The notes beneath the pieces were generated by a model. It was not told where the DNA came from. It did no database searches and worked only from the letters and a program-made list of their open reading frames with translations. Positions 1 to 7,997 of a stretch of DNA of 64,000 nucleotides are shown piece by piece (the first letter of the stretch is position 1; each line of letters opens with the position of its first letter). This DNA comes from an uncultured Lachnospiraceae bacterium (lineage in GTDB: Bacteria; Bacillota; Clostridia; Lachnospirales; Lachnospiraceae): contig CAMNTQ010000012.1 of assembly GCA_946558695.1 (NCBI GenBank), forward strand, positions 1-64,000, in the 5' to 3' direction. The translations under genes and the position numbers were made by a program.

Positions 1-227
1 AAAGATGATGATTGCAGCTGAATACCCATTTTCCCGTTTACCGTAATTGTACCGCCGTCATATTTTCTCAAACCCTCAATACATTCAAGGGCAGTCGTTT
101 TCCCTGCGCCATTTACGCCGAGCAGAGCGAAAATTTCTCCCTTTTCAATTTCAAAATCAAGTCCGCCTAGAACCGTGCTGCCGCCATAGTTTTTCCTTAA
201 TCCACGAACTTGTATTGCATGATTCAT
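1..227 (-). CDS. ABC transporter ATP-binding protein (N-terminal part, runs off the window)
   Basis: The minus strand from 227 reads MNHAIQVRGLRKNYGG and continues to a Walker A motif, GVNGAGKTT, at about residues 40-48. This is the start of an ABC-2-type exporter ATPase (drug, bacteriocin or antibiotic efflux families). Only about 75 residues lie inside the window, so the signature and Walker B motifs cannot be seen. Its ATG overlaps the TGA of the merR gene, so the two are translationally coupled and the MerR protein is its probable regulator. A permease gene should follow beyond the left edge (inference). Substrate unknown. Confidence 0.85.
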   Translation of the reverse strand, partial: MNHAIQVRGLRKNYGGSTVLGGLDFEIEKGEIFALLGVNGAGKTTALECIEGLRKYDGGTITVNGKMGIQLQSSS

Positions 228-1024
228 CAATCCACCCCCTCAAACGGATTTTCTCCGAGTCTTGAAAAGTAGACTTGCAAGGCCGGCTCTAAATAGTCGT
301 TTACAATTTTTTGTCTTTCTTCCCAAGCATTCGCGGCGGTATCAATATTGCCGACCTCCATCAATTTTGGAAGCATACTCATATCACCGTCCGTAAATTC
401 TGTGATCAATCCCCAATACTCTTCTACAATTCGTTGGCATTTCTCACTTTCAGGGGGCACACCTGCCTTTTGAAGTTCTATCATTTCATCACTCAAACGA
501 TTAAATCTATCTATAAAATTCAACCCCCTTTCCTTATCAAACCGGTTACGGATATAGTCAAGCATGTCATCATCAAACCGCTTAATGAGATAGTAAGCGT
601 CGTTTTTCATCTGCAGATTGACAATAATATCTGCATACTTCTTAAAATTGACTGTCTGCATTTGCATCACTTCTTCCTCTAACTGTTCAATCGCTGTCAA
701 AGAAGCGGTCAGATGTTCTATTTTCTCTCGTATGCTGTCTGCCTGTTCGGAAAGGGCGGCTGCCACATCAGCCGGTGTTTCCAAAGAAATCAAGCGATGC
801 TTTATGTCATCCAAAGAAAAACCCAATGATTTCAAAGATATAATTTGATAAAGCATAACTAAATCTTTATCTGTATAAAGTCTCCGCCCGCCTTCACTTT
901 CTGCCGAAGGGGATAACAAACCTTTTTTGTCATAGTATTGCAATGTACGGACGGTAACTCCTATTTTCTTTGCAGCCTCTCCAACCGTCATAAACCCAAG
1001 CTGGATGCTTCTGTGTTTTGCCAT
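227..1024 (-). CDS. MerR family transcriptional regulator, TipA-like C-terminal region
   Basis: A 265-residue protein. Residues about 12-80 form a MerR winged helix-turn-helix (MTVGEAAKKIGVTVRTLQYY), followed by the usual dimerising coiled coil (about 85-125). The C-terminal half (about 140-260) is helical and resembles the TipAS drug-sensing domain, giving the length of TipA-type regulators rather than the 130-150 residues of short MerR proteins. An AGGAGG site lies just upstream of the ATG. It is the first gene of an operon with the ABC ATPase at 1-227, which fits a regulator that senses a drug or peptide and induces efflux. A MerR-type promoter with a 19-bp spacer precedes it. The ligand is unknown. 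Confidence 0.9.
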   Translation of the reverse strand: MAKHRSIQLGFMTVGEAAKKIGVTVRTLQYYDKKGLLSPSAESEGGRRLYTDKDLVMLYQIISLKSLGFSLDDIKHRLISLETPADVAAALSEQADSIREKIEHLTASLTAIEQLEEEVMQMQTVNFKKYADIIVNLQMKNDAYYLIKRFDDDMLDYIRNRFDKERGLNFIDRFNRLSDEMIELQKAGVPPESEKCQRIVEEYWGLITEFTDGDMSMLPKLMEVGNIDTAANAWEERQKIVNDYLEPALQVYFSRLGENPFEGVD

Positions 1025-1046
1025 AATTTCCTGCCTCCTTTGATAT

Positions 1047-1077
1047 ATTGTACATCATTACGTTACGTCACAAACAA
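1047..1077 (-). promoter_or_regulatory. MerR-type promoter with 19-bp spacer
   Basis: On the minus strand, TTGTTT (1077-1072) and TACAAT (1052-1047) are separated by 19 bp, the lengthened spacer typical of promoters that MerR regulators untwist. The spacer holds the palindrome ACGTTACGT at 1060-1068. It lies about 22 nt before the merR start codon, so it probably autoregulates merR and the downstream ABC genes. Binding is inferred. Confidence 0.65.
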
Positions 1078-1091
1078 GACCTATTTCAAAA

Positions 1092-1120
1092 AATTTGCGG
1101 CAGAGATTTCTCCCTGCCGC
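1092..1120 (-). terminator. Terminator-like hairpin upstream of merR
   Basis: Perfect 7-bp arms GCGGCAG (1097-1103) and CTGCCGC (1114-1120); on the minus strand the stem is followed by AAATTTTTTG. It would stop any minus-strand transcript entering from the 1121-1320 region before the merR promoter. The rest of the interval 1121-1321 holds a 28-bp palindrome and the response-regulator promoter. Confidence 0.5.
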
Positions 1121-1150
1121 CTTTCTGCTTATGCAAGCTAATTTCCATTT

Positions 1151-1178
1151 TGATTATTATCAAGCTTGATAATAATCA
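1151..1178. repeat. Perfect 28-bp palindrome
   Basis: TGATTATTATCAAG followed directly by its exact reverse complement. It lies between the divergent merR and response-regulator genes. It could be an operator, a cruciform site or a mobile-element end. It has no loop, so it is a poor terminator. Role unknown. Confidence 0.6.
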
Positions 1179-1257
1179 GCAGCGAAAAAAGGCTGTATCA
1201 GCAGAGCGGTATTATTTTAGAATTATCAACCTACTAATTTTATTTGAGAGTGAAAGT

Positions 1258-1289
1258 TTGAGATTTTTTTGAGATTTGACTGTTATGAT
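1258..1289 (+). promoter_or_regulatory. System 1 regulator promoter with 11-bp-spaced TTGAG repeats
   Basis: TTGAG occurs at 1258 and 1269 (11-bp period), with a further TTTGAGAG at 1243. A -10-like TATGAT begins at 1284, 15 bp after the start of the second repeat. The same arrangement precedes the exporter gene (3087-3118), suggesting autoregulation by the response regulator encoded at 1322. Confidence 0.55.
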
Positions 1290-1321
1290 AAGTGTTATGA
1301 GTTGGAAATGGAGATGATTGT

Positions 1322-1993
1322 ATGAAACAGAGACTTCTTATCGTAGATGATGAACCGGGAATTGTAGACACAATGGCAAGCTACTTTTCCTCACAATACG
1401 AAGTGCTGACCGCTTATGGCGGAAATGAAGCGCTTCAAAAATTAGCAAAACAGCCGGATTTGATTTTGCTCGACATCAATATGCCAGACATGGACGGGCT
1501 GACCCTTTGCCAGAAAATCCGGGAACATATTACCTGCCCTATTCTTTTTCTGACAGCAAGAGTAGAAGCAACGGATAAAATTATTGGATTTCAGGCGGGG
1601 GCGGATGATTACATTATCAAACCCTTTGATCTGGATGAATTAGGGGCGAGAGTTGCCGCACACCTGCGGAGAGAGGAACGACATAGGAATAAGACAACCG
1701 TTCGTTTTTTTGGTGAGCTGGCGATTGATTATTCGGCCCGCACTGTTACAGTGGCCGAAGCGTCTGTTGCTTTGTCAAAAAGGGAATTTGACATTGTGGA
1801 GCTGCTTTCGCTGAACGCCGGGCAGATATTTGACCGGGAGCGGATTTATGAAGCGGTGTGGGGGCTTGACGGCGAAGGCAACAGCGATACCGTCATGGAG
1901 CATATCAGAAAAATTCGGGCAAAGCTGGCTGCTTGTACGCTTCATAGCTATATTGATACAGTTTGGGGGTGCGGTTATCGGTGGAACGCTTAA
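1322..1993 (+). CDS. OmpR/PhoB-family response regulator (system 1)
   Basis: A 223-residue two-domain regulator. The receiver domain has acidic residues VDDE near the N-terminus, the phosphoacceptor Asp51 in LLDINMPDMDG, and the conserved Lys100 in DDYIIKPF. The C-terminal winged helix (about 128-222) has the OmpR-type ending YIDTVWGCGYRW. It is followed by an overlapping histidine kinase gene and then an ABC exporter, the standard order of bacitracin/lantibiotic-response modules. It probably controls its own promoter and the exporter promoter through the shared TTGAG repeats. A GGAG-like ribosome site precedes the ATG. Confidence 0.93.
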   Translation: MKQRLLIVDDEPGIVDTMASYFSSQYEVLTAYGGNEALQKLAKQPDLILLDINMPDMDGLTLCQKIREHITCPILFLTARVEATDKIIGFQAGADDYIIKPFDLDELGARVAAHLRREERHRNKTTVRFFGELAIDYSARTVTVAEASVALSKREFDIVELLSLNAGQIFDRERIYEAVWGLDGEGNSDTVMEHIRKIRAKLAACTLHSYIDTVWGCGYRWNA

Positions 1994-3090
1994 AAAATAT
2001 GGGATTAAAGAAATCCTTTCTTGTCTTGTCCGCTTTCTGTGTTTTGCTGGCTCTCCTGCTGTTAGGGCTAATTTTTCTGATATGCAATTTGGTAAGTAAA
2101 ACCTTTCCTGCCGGTGGGGTTGAAATTTTATCAGATGGTTCCATCGTTAAGCTGGAAGCGGCAACGGCATCGCAGCAAAGAATATTAACAATGCTTAATA
2201 TCATTCAAATGGTGTCCTGCATTGTTCTTCCAATGGGTGGGCTGGCTCTATCCGGCGTCTTATATTATCGTATTAAATTGAAACAGCCGATTGCCGCACT
2301 ACGGAATGGCATCAAAAGGGTTCAAAACCACAACCTTGACTTTTCCATGCCGGTTCGCTCTGATGATGAATTGGGCCAGCTCTGCGCCGCCTTTGATACA
2401 ATGCGTGAAGAACTTTTGAAATCAAATCAAGAACTGTGGCGGCAGGCAGAGGAACGCAAAAGGCTAAATGCCGCCTTTTCCCATGACTTACGCAATCCGA
2501 TCACGGTCTTAAAGGGAACTGTAAAACTATTGCGGCAAGGTACGGCAGATCAGCAGGCCATTGACAGGCTGGAAAGCTATACCCTGCGTATTGAACAGTA
2601 TGTAGAGGCCATGAGCAGCATACAGAGGTTAGAACAAATGCCGGTGCGGTTAAGCGAATGTTCTTATTCTCTATTGCGTTCCGAATTAGAAGATACAGCC
2701 AAACTTCTTGCAGGGACATTAGAACTATCCATTTCTGCGCCTGATAATGGGACAACGCAATTAGATCATGGATTGTTTCTGACTGTCGCGGAAAATTTGA
2801 TTGGAAATGCGGCCCGGTTTGCAAAAAGTAAAATCATCATCCATCTGGAACAGCAGGGAAATTTTTTGCTTCTGTCTGTTACAGACGATGGCCCCGGCTA
2901 TCCTTTGGAGTTGGTACAGAACGGCCCCAAACCGTTTGGAAAAATGAAAGAAGATGCCGCACACTTTGGTATGGGGCTATACAGCAGCCAGACGCTGTGC
3001 CGAAAGCATGGAGGAACACTTGCACTGGGAAACAGACAAGGTTATGGCACAACGGCTGCTGCTTCTTTCCAAATAAATTCAAAATCTTGA
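1981..3090 (+). CDS. Sensor histidine kinase with HAMP domain (system 1)
   Basis: About 369 residues. Two membrane segments near the N-terminus flank a short outer loop of roughly 30 residues. A HAMP segment follows, then a HisKA motif with the phosphoacceptor His in AFSHDLRNP (about residue 168) and an ATPase domain with N box ENLIGNAARF, G1 DDGPGY and G2 FGMGLYSS. The start is uncertain. GTG 1981 overlaps the regulator gene by 13 nt and has a G-rich sequence upstream; TTG 1963 and ATG 1999 are alternatives. The small sensing loop suggests the ABC partner may take part in signal detection, as in Bce-type systems (inference). Confidence 0.9.
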   Translation: MERLKNMGLKKSFLVLSAFCVLLALLLLGLIFLICNLVSKTFPAGGVEILSDGSIVKLEAATASQQRILTMLNIIQMVSCIVLPMGGLALSGVLYYRIKLKQPIAALRNGIKRVQNHNLDFSMPVRSDDELGQLCAAFDTMREELLKSNQELWRQAEERKRLNAAFSHDLRNPITVLKGTVKLLRQGTADQQAIDRLESYTLRIEQYVEAMSSIQRLEQMPVRLSECSYSLLRSELEDTAKLLAGTLELSISAPDNGTTQLDHGLFLTVAENLIGNAARFAKSKIIIHLEQQGNFLLLSVTDDGPGYPLELVQNGPKPFGKMKEDAAHFGMGLYSSQTLCRKHGGTLALGNRQGYGTTAAASFQINSKS

Positions 3091-3118
3091 GCGATTTTTG
3101 AGATTTCTATTTTACACT
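3087..3118 (+). promoter_or_regulatory. System 1 exporter promoter with the same TTGAG repeat pair
   Basis: TTGAG at 3087 and 3098 (11-bp period) and a -10-like TACACT at 3113-3118, again 15 bp after the start of the second repeat, exactly as at 1258-1289. There is no good -35 box, which fits activator dependence. The first repeat overlaps the kinase stop codon region. Confidence 0.55.
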
Positions 3119-3150
3119 CTCCTTAGACTACAAATAAGGAGAGTGTTTTT
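3114..3150 (+). promoter_or_regulatory. Hairpin sequestering the exporter ribosome-binding site
   Basis: Perfect 12-bp arms at 3114-3125 (ACACTCTCCTTA) and 3135-3146 (TAAGGAGAGTGT) with a 9-nt loop, followed by TTTTT (3146-3150) and then ATG at 3151. The right arm contains the Shine-Dalgarno AAGGAGAG. The shape is that of an intrinsic terminator. The -10 box at 3113-3118 overlaps the left arm, so RNA started there would lack most of that arm and leave the ribosome site free. Confidence 0.6.
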
Positions 3151-3825
3151 ATGAACATTGAAGCAAAGGAACTATCAAAAATCTATGGCAGAGGTGAAAG
3201 CCGCGTCGTTGCGCTGGATAAAGTCAATCTTGAAATTGCGTCAGACGATTTTATTTCTATCATGGGGCCGTCTGGAAGCGGGAAAAGCACCTTGCTCCAT
3301 CTGTTGTCCGGGCTGGACAAACCGACCTCCGGCAGCCTGACATACGATGGAAAAGACATATACGGGCTTAATGACAAAGAACTGTCTGCTTTTCGCCGTC
3401 AGCGCATTGGTTTCATCTTCCAGCAGTTCAACCTGCTCCCTGTCCTTACCGCAAAGGAAAACATCATTATGCCCTTGCTGTTAGACAAAAAGCAGCCGGA
3501 CGAGGCGTACCTAAAACAGCTTACAGATTTGCTGGGTATTCATAACCGTCTTACCCACTTGCCCTATGAGCTTTCAGGAGGACAGCAGCAGCGTGTAGCG
3601 ATTGCCCGCGCCCTGATTGCAAAACCTGATATTATTTTTGCTGACGAACCGACCGGGAATTTGGATAGCAAAAGCGGCGGCGAAGTTATGGGGATGCTGG
3701 AAAATATATGGAAGAAGATGGGGAAAGCCCTTGTTGTCATTACTCATGACAGCCGTATAGCAAGAATGGCAGACCGGCAATTTGTAATTGTAGACGGCGT
3801 TCTTTCGGAGGTGACGGCAAAATGA
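3151..3825 (+). CDS. ABC exporter ATP-binding subunit, BceA/LolD type (system 1)
   Basis: A 224-residue ATPase with Walker [10 protein letters not shown] (about 39-47), Q-loop [13 protein letters not shown], signature LSGGQQQR, Walker [18 protein letters not shown] and the switch His in VVITHD. The sequence is that of the FtsE/LolD/MacB group, which powers type VII (mechanotransmission) exporters. Its stop codon overlaps the start of the large FtsX-type permease by 4 nt. Context suggests export or release of a cell-envelope-active peptide. Transcription and translation appear controlled by the repeat promoter and the hairpin just upstream. Confidence 0.94.
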   Translation: MNIEAKELSKIYGRGESRVVALDKVNLEIASDDFISIMGPSGSGKSTLLHLLSGLDKPTSGSLTYDGKDIYGLNDKELSAFRRQRIGFIFQQFNLLPVLTAKENIIMPLLLDKKQPDEAYLKQLTDLLGIHNRLTHLPYELSGGQQQRVAIARALIAKPDIIFADEPTGNLDSKSGGEVMGMLENIWKKMGKALVVITHDSRIARMADRQFVIVDGVLSEVTAK

Positions 3826-6317
3826 AATCTTATCACGTCCTTGCATGGAAAGAATTAGTGGCTCAAAAGGTCACATCCATTCTGATCTTGATAGCCGTTA
3901 TTCTCTCCACAATTACAACAACGGTTATAGGGCAGTCTATCGGTATTCTAAATGCCATGAGGCAGCAGCAGGCTATTACGATTAACGGAGAAAAATACGC
4001 TACTTTTCTTCAAATGTCCGAAGAACAGCTTTCCGAACTGAAAGCGGATACCCGCTTTTCTTATATCGGCCCCTCTATCAGCATAGGAACCATAGACTTA
4101 AACAGCCAGCTCACACTCGGCCTTGTGGAATATGTCGGTAACAGCCTTGACGCCTATCCCGCTATCTCGCAAATCCAAGAGGGACGTTTGCCAGAACAGG
4201 CAATGGAGATTGCATTGTCAGAAGATGCGCTTAAATTTCTCGGATTTGACGGAAAAGTAGGCGGTACTATTTCGTTGCCTGTTTCTAAAACCTTACGGCA
4301 TGATATTGCTCCATCCATTGAATTTACTGCCGATTTTGTCCTTGTAGGTATCACGAAAAGCAATTATATTGGATATTCTTATGGCGGAATTACAGGGATT
4401 GTTGGAACAGGTACAGCCGAACAGTTGCTGCCGGAAGAATACCTATATTACAATGTGGACTTCCGTACAGCCGATAAGCGAACCTTTCAAAATACGGTAA
4501 ATGACGTAACCCAGAAATTCCAGATACATGAACTTGATACATCCTATAATCAGGTTTATTTGCAGGCTTGCGGAATACGGTTTGACAGCCAAGAAAGCTC
4601 TGAAAACAGCGGTTCGGGTTTTTCGTTTATGGCTGCTGCTGGCGTCATGGTGGGCGTTCTCATTCTTCTGGCGGCTGGATTGGTTATTTACAATATTCTG
4701 AAAATATCCGTGTCCAAACGCATTAAGGGATATGGCGTACTAAGAGCCATTGGAAGTGAAAAGAGCCAGCTTTACAGCATTGTATCTTTACAGATATTGA
4801 TTTTGTGTCTAATCGGCATTCCAGTTGGTATGATCGTTGGTCTTTTGTCAACGAAAGGTATCATCATAATGGCAACAAGTTTTTTGTCACCTGAAATATT
4901 CATGGTGCAAAATACATCTGAATTGCAAAATCTGATTTCAGCAAATAGTACAGGTAAATTACCGTTTCTCGTTATAAGTGCTGCAATCACACTATTCTTT
5001 GCGTTTATGGCAGCAATACCGGCTGCTAAATATGCGGCAGAAGTACCTCCTACGGTTGCCATGTCGGGTCAGAATACAAAGGTTAAGCGGAGAAATCACA
5101 AATCTAAAACAATCCGCCATTTTGAGTCTTATTATGCCCGGCTGAATTTGAAGCGCAATCGGGGGCGTACAGCAATTACCGTTCTTTCATTAGTTATGAG
5201 TATAGCTGTATTTATTGCCTTGCAGAGTTTTACCACATTGTTAAATGCGGCAAGCGGCATGGAAGATAATCATTTGGGAGATTATTCTATCGTAAATGAA
5301 ACACTGGGCTTTTCTGCTGATGATTTGGACGAATTACGTCAAAATAGTGCTGTAAGTTCGGTGGCAGCAATACAATTTTCGCTTTTCGAGCCAGACGATG
5401 CCGGGCAAATATCCGATATTGCGCTCGGATTTGAATTACAGCCGGGAGAAACATTTCAGATAGTCGGACTGAATGACGACTATTGGGATTATTTCATGGG
5501 CAGCGAACTTTCAGCGGAAGATTTAGCCCTTTTGAAATCCGGCGAGGCGTGTATCGTGAGAAATCCACTGGCATTAAACTATGGGGGAACAGAACTGGAA
5601 AGAACAAGTTTTGTTGCTGGCGATACAATTTCCGTGGCTGGCCGGGACATTCCGATCATTGCAACATTGGATGGATATGACGGATATGTAAGCGTAGGGA
5701 ACAGTGGATTTACAAACGGTGTTCAGGTGATAGTGTCAGATTGTATCTATTCCGAACTGACAGGCACGGCTATTTATAATGAAATGTGTTCTACCTTGAA
5801 CGCGGATGCTGACCGGGAATTATTTGACGCTGTGGCAGAGAAAATCTGTCAGGACATTCCCGGCACAACCTACCTGTCCTATGAAGAAACAGATCGGCAA
5901 TTAGAAGAAAGTTTTGAACAGATACGATTGCTGGCATGGGGATTGATCTTGTTTGTTGGCTTGATCGGTCTTTTGAATATCATCAATACTGTTTACACAA
6001 ATATTCATACCCGTGTAATGGAAATTGGTATGCAGCGTGCTATTGGTATGAGTGCGGGAAGCCTCTACAAAACATTATTGTGGGAGGGCGCATACTATGG
6101 CATGATTGCGGCGGTAATTGGAAATATCGTTGGCTATATCTGCACAATTTTTGTAAATGCCGCGACTACCGACACAATTCAATTGGTTTCCATCCCTATT
6201 TTACCGATTGCCGAAGCTACAGTTCTATCTATCGGAGTTTGTTTGTTGGCAACTTGTATTCCGTTAAGAAAGATTGCGGGAATGAGCATTGTGGATTCCA
6301 TTGAAACGGTTGAATAA
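3822..6317 (+). CDS. FtsX-like ABC transporter permease (system 1)
   Basis: An 831-residue permease. An N-terminal membrane segment is followed by an extracytoplasmic domain (about 45-260), three membrane segments (about 270-405), a basic cytoplasmic linker, a fourth-type segment near 450, a second outer domain (about 475-690) and three C-terminal segments. Both membrane blocks carry FtsX-type sequence (KRIKGYGVLRAIGSEKSQL, VMEIGMQRAIGMSAGSLYK). This duplicated 'MacB-like' layout is typical of peptide-resistance or lipoprotein-handling exporters. It lacks the single giant outer domain of classical BceB, so substrate prediction is weak. Confidence 0.92.
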   Translation: MKSYHVLAWKELVAQKVTSILILIAVILSTITTTVIGQSIGILNAMRQQQAITINGEKYATFLQMSEEQLSELKADTRFSYIGPSISIGTIDLNSQLTLGLVEYVGNSLDAYPAISQIQEGRLPEQAMEIALSEDALKFLGFDGKVGGTISLPVSKTLRHDIAPSIEFTADFVLVGITKSNYIGYSYGGITGIVGTGTAEQLLPEEYLYYNVDFRTADKRTFQNTVNDVTQKFQIHELDTSYNQVYLQACGIRFDSQESSENSGSGFSFMAAAGVMVGVLILLAAGLVIYNILKISVSKRIKGYGVLRAIGSEKSQLYSIVSLQILILCLIGIPVGMIVGLLSTKGIIIMATSFLSPEIFMVQNTSELQNLISANSTGKLPFLVISAAITLFFAFMAAIPAAKYAAEVPPTVAMSGQNTKVKRRNHKSKTIRHFESYYARLNLKRNRGRTAITVLSLVMSIAVFIALQSFTTLLNAASGMEDNHLGDYSIVNETLGFSADDLDELRQNSAVSSVAAIQFSLFEPDDAGQISDIALGFELQPGETFQIVGLNDDYWDYFMGSELSAEDLALLKSGEACIVRNPLALNYGGTELERTSFVAGDTISVAGRDIPIIATLDGYDGYVSVGNSGFTNGVQVIVSDCIYSELTGTAIYNEMCSTLNADADRELFDAVAEKICQDIPGTTYLSYEETDRQLEESFEQIRLLAWGLILFVGLIGLLNIINTVYTNIHTRVMEIGMQRAIGMSAGSLYKTLLWEGAYYGMIAAVIGNIVGYICTIFVNAATTDTIQLVSIPILPIAEATVLSIGVCLLATCIPLRKIAGMSIVDSIETVE

Positions 6318-6337
6318 TTCCCAAAGGAACGAACTGT

Positions 6338-6375
6338 ATTCCCCCATGAGCAAATTATATTGCTTATGGGGGAAT
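6338..6375 (+). terminator. Likely terminator of the system 1 operon
   Basis: Arms ATTCCCCCAT (6338-6347) and ATGGGGGAAT (6366-6375) are perfect complements, and the inner AGCA/TGCT extends the pairing. The stem is 21 nt after the permease stop codon. The T-rich stretch that follows is interrupted (TGGTATTTATACTGTTTTTT). Confidence 0.55.
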
Positions 6376-6381
6376 TGGTAT

Positions 6382-6551
6382 TTATACTGTTTTTTGCGGA
6401 CAAGTTCTGTATAAGCGTGGTGTTGTTATGTCTGGTGTGGTATCTTTAACTATGGGAAACTCCCGGCGGATATCCCGATACTCATAAACGACTCCCGCAG
6501 GATGCAGCGTACTGTATGAAACGATCGTCTCAGGAGTAACAAAATCCGCAT
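6382..6551 (-). other. Possible degraded coding remnant
   Basis: Downstream of the acyltransferase-like gene one minus-strand frame stays open for about 56 codons with reasonable codon use (…ADFVTPETIVSYSTLHPAG…) and ends at 6382. It has no start codon of its own outside the neighbouring gene and I recognise no family. It may be a gene remnant or chance. Confidence 0.25.
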
Positions 6552-7373
6552 TCACAACGGCAGACACTTTTTCAATATCCCGTATGCACAGCCAACCGAT
6601 CCGCCGTCGAGCAGCAGTTCCTTCACCTTCTTTTGCAGACTGGTTCCAGCCGGTAAATTTTGATGATCCGTATCGGCCGGAACCTGAAACAGCCATTCGA
6701 TATACTCTTTATCTTTTTTATCTTCCCGTATAATATCAAACCGGTCTTGAAAAGACCGTATATGAGATCCTTCCGGCAGCATTGATTTCAGTACCGGCGA
6801 CATTAACCATGAATGACAGGTATATTTTTTAAATTCGTAACTGCCGTAATATGTCTGAAAAAACAGTTCCGCATGTCTCAAGGAAGCGGCAACAGCCTCC
6901 TCTGATAAATCCGCGTCCGACGGTATATGTATTCCAATCACATGCTCGCCATCCTGCTCTGCAAACTGATATTCTAATTCGCCGATGCGGAAAATATTCA
7001 TGCTGACTTGTCTGTAAGTCCACCAGCCTCTGTCAAAAAACAGCCGGCCGTTTTTCTTTTTACATTCTTTTAGGAATCTGGGAAAACATTTCATCGTGTC
7101 TGTATATACAGTTTCCGCGATCTGTTTTTCCTGATATTTGTCAAATACCCTCCTGGCGCATTCCAACTGGCAGTACAGCATCTTTACATGATCTGTATCT
7201 TCTCGAAGCAGCTCTTTTAAACACTTGTATGCCCGGGCCGCCGTCCGCATATCCGTCAATTGTTTCAGATATGGTTCTATCTGCCTCCAATCTATCCTTT
7301 CACCAACCTGCTTTAATCTTTGAACCATCTCCGTCTGCAGATTGATCCGGCTATACAGTTCGCATAATTCCAT
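6552..7373 (-). CDS. Acyltransferase-domain protein (DUF5596-like)
   Basis: A 273-residue soluble protein. The first ~120 residues are helical (MELCELYSRINLQTEMVQRL); the C-terminal half resembles the GNAT-like acyltransferase domain seen with DUF5596 in Clostridia, with conserved-looking stretches ECKKKNGRLFFDRGWWTYRQ, CHSWLMSPVLKSMLPEGSHI and a terminal LLLDGGSVGCAYGILK. The end looks complete, so the open frame that continues beyond it (6382-6551) is not part of it. Acyl donor and acceptor are unknown. It heads a run of small accessory genes on the minus strand. Confidence 0.8.
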   Translation of the reverse strand: MELCELYSRINLQTEMVQRLKQVGERIDWRQIEPYLKQLTDMRTAARAYKCLKELLREDTDHVKMLYCQLECARRVFDKYQEKQIAETVYTDTMKCFPRFLKECKKKNGRLFFDRGWWTYRQVSMNIFRIGELEYQFAEQDGEHVIGIHIPSDADLSEEAVAASLRHAELFFQTYYGSYEFKKYTCHSWLMSPVLKSMLPEGSHIRSFQDRFDIIREDKKDKEYIEWLFQVPADTDHQNLPAGTSLQKKVKELLLDGGSVGCAYGILKKCLPL

Positions 7374-7391
7374 ATTCTTTTCCTCATACGT

Positions 7392-7895
7392 TTACTTTTT
7401 CCATTCTGATTCTTTATCTTTCAGATCAAAAAGAACTCTTTCATAGTCTTTCACATAGTACCTTATATTTTTACGTCCTTTCTGAATGACCGTATGTCCT
7501 TCTGCTTCCAGTTTTTCTCTCTGCGCTTCAATACCGCCCGGATATTTTACATTTAACTCTCCATTTGCTTTTAATGTCCGCCAATAGGGAGTTTCATCTT
7601 CCAAACGCTGAAAACTTGCCCATGCCGCAATCGACACAAAAATTCCCGCTGTTATCGGATCGGTAAAGTCCGCGTTGTTCTTTTCCGCCAGATAATTCCT
7701 AATAGCGCCGACAGTAATCACCCGTCCGCATGGGATCCTTTTCATGATCAGATCATAAGCTGCAGGCGGGGCGAGATACATCCTCTCTCCGCCGTATTTC
7801 TTGATCGAAGCCTCGTCGGTGATCCGTTTGACTTTGGGCATATCGGTATCTTTGTGTAACATCTGATTAAAATCTTTCTTATCCTCATTCGCCAT
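7392..7895 (-). CDS. MGMT-family (alkyltransferase-like) DNA-binding protein
   Basis: A 167-residue protein. IPCGRVITVGAIRNYL and the later TPYWRTLKANGELNVKYPGG…EGH match the helix-turn-helix and active-site region of the O6-alkylguanine alkyltransferase C-terminal domain. The catalytic PCHR is replaced by a sequence without cysteine (TPYWRTL), as in alkyltransferase-like proteins that bind alkylated guanine and flag it for nucleotide excision repair. The N-terminal extension (about 45 residues) is unusual. A ribosome site AGGAGG precedes the ATG. Function as a damage sensor is inferred from the family. Confidence 0.7.
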   Translation of the reverse strand: MANEDKKDFNQMLHKDTDMPKVKRITDEASIKKYGGERMYLAPPAAYDLIMKRIPCGRVITVGAIRNYLAEKNNADFTDPITAGIFVSIAAWASFQRLEDETPYWRTLKANGELNVKYPGGIEAQREKLEAEGHTVIQKGRKNIRYYVKDYERVLFDLKDKESEWKK

Positions 7896-7997
7896 ATCTT
7901 ATGCACCTCCTGTCTTAATTATAAAAGACCGCAAAAGCACGTGCAATGAGACTGTTTGAAAAACTGCATATAATATTACACGATTTTTGACCTTCTT

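Noticed and set aside
6382-6696. Frameshifted extension of the acyltransferase-domain protein
   Set aside because: The upstream protein already ends with the family's usual LLLDGGxxGxAxGIL segment, so no extension is needed.
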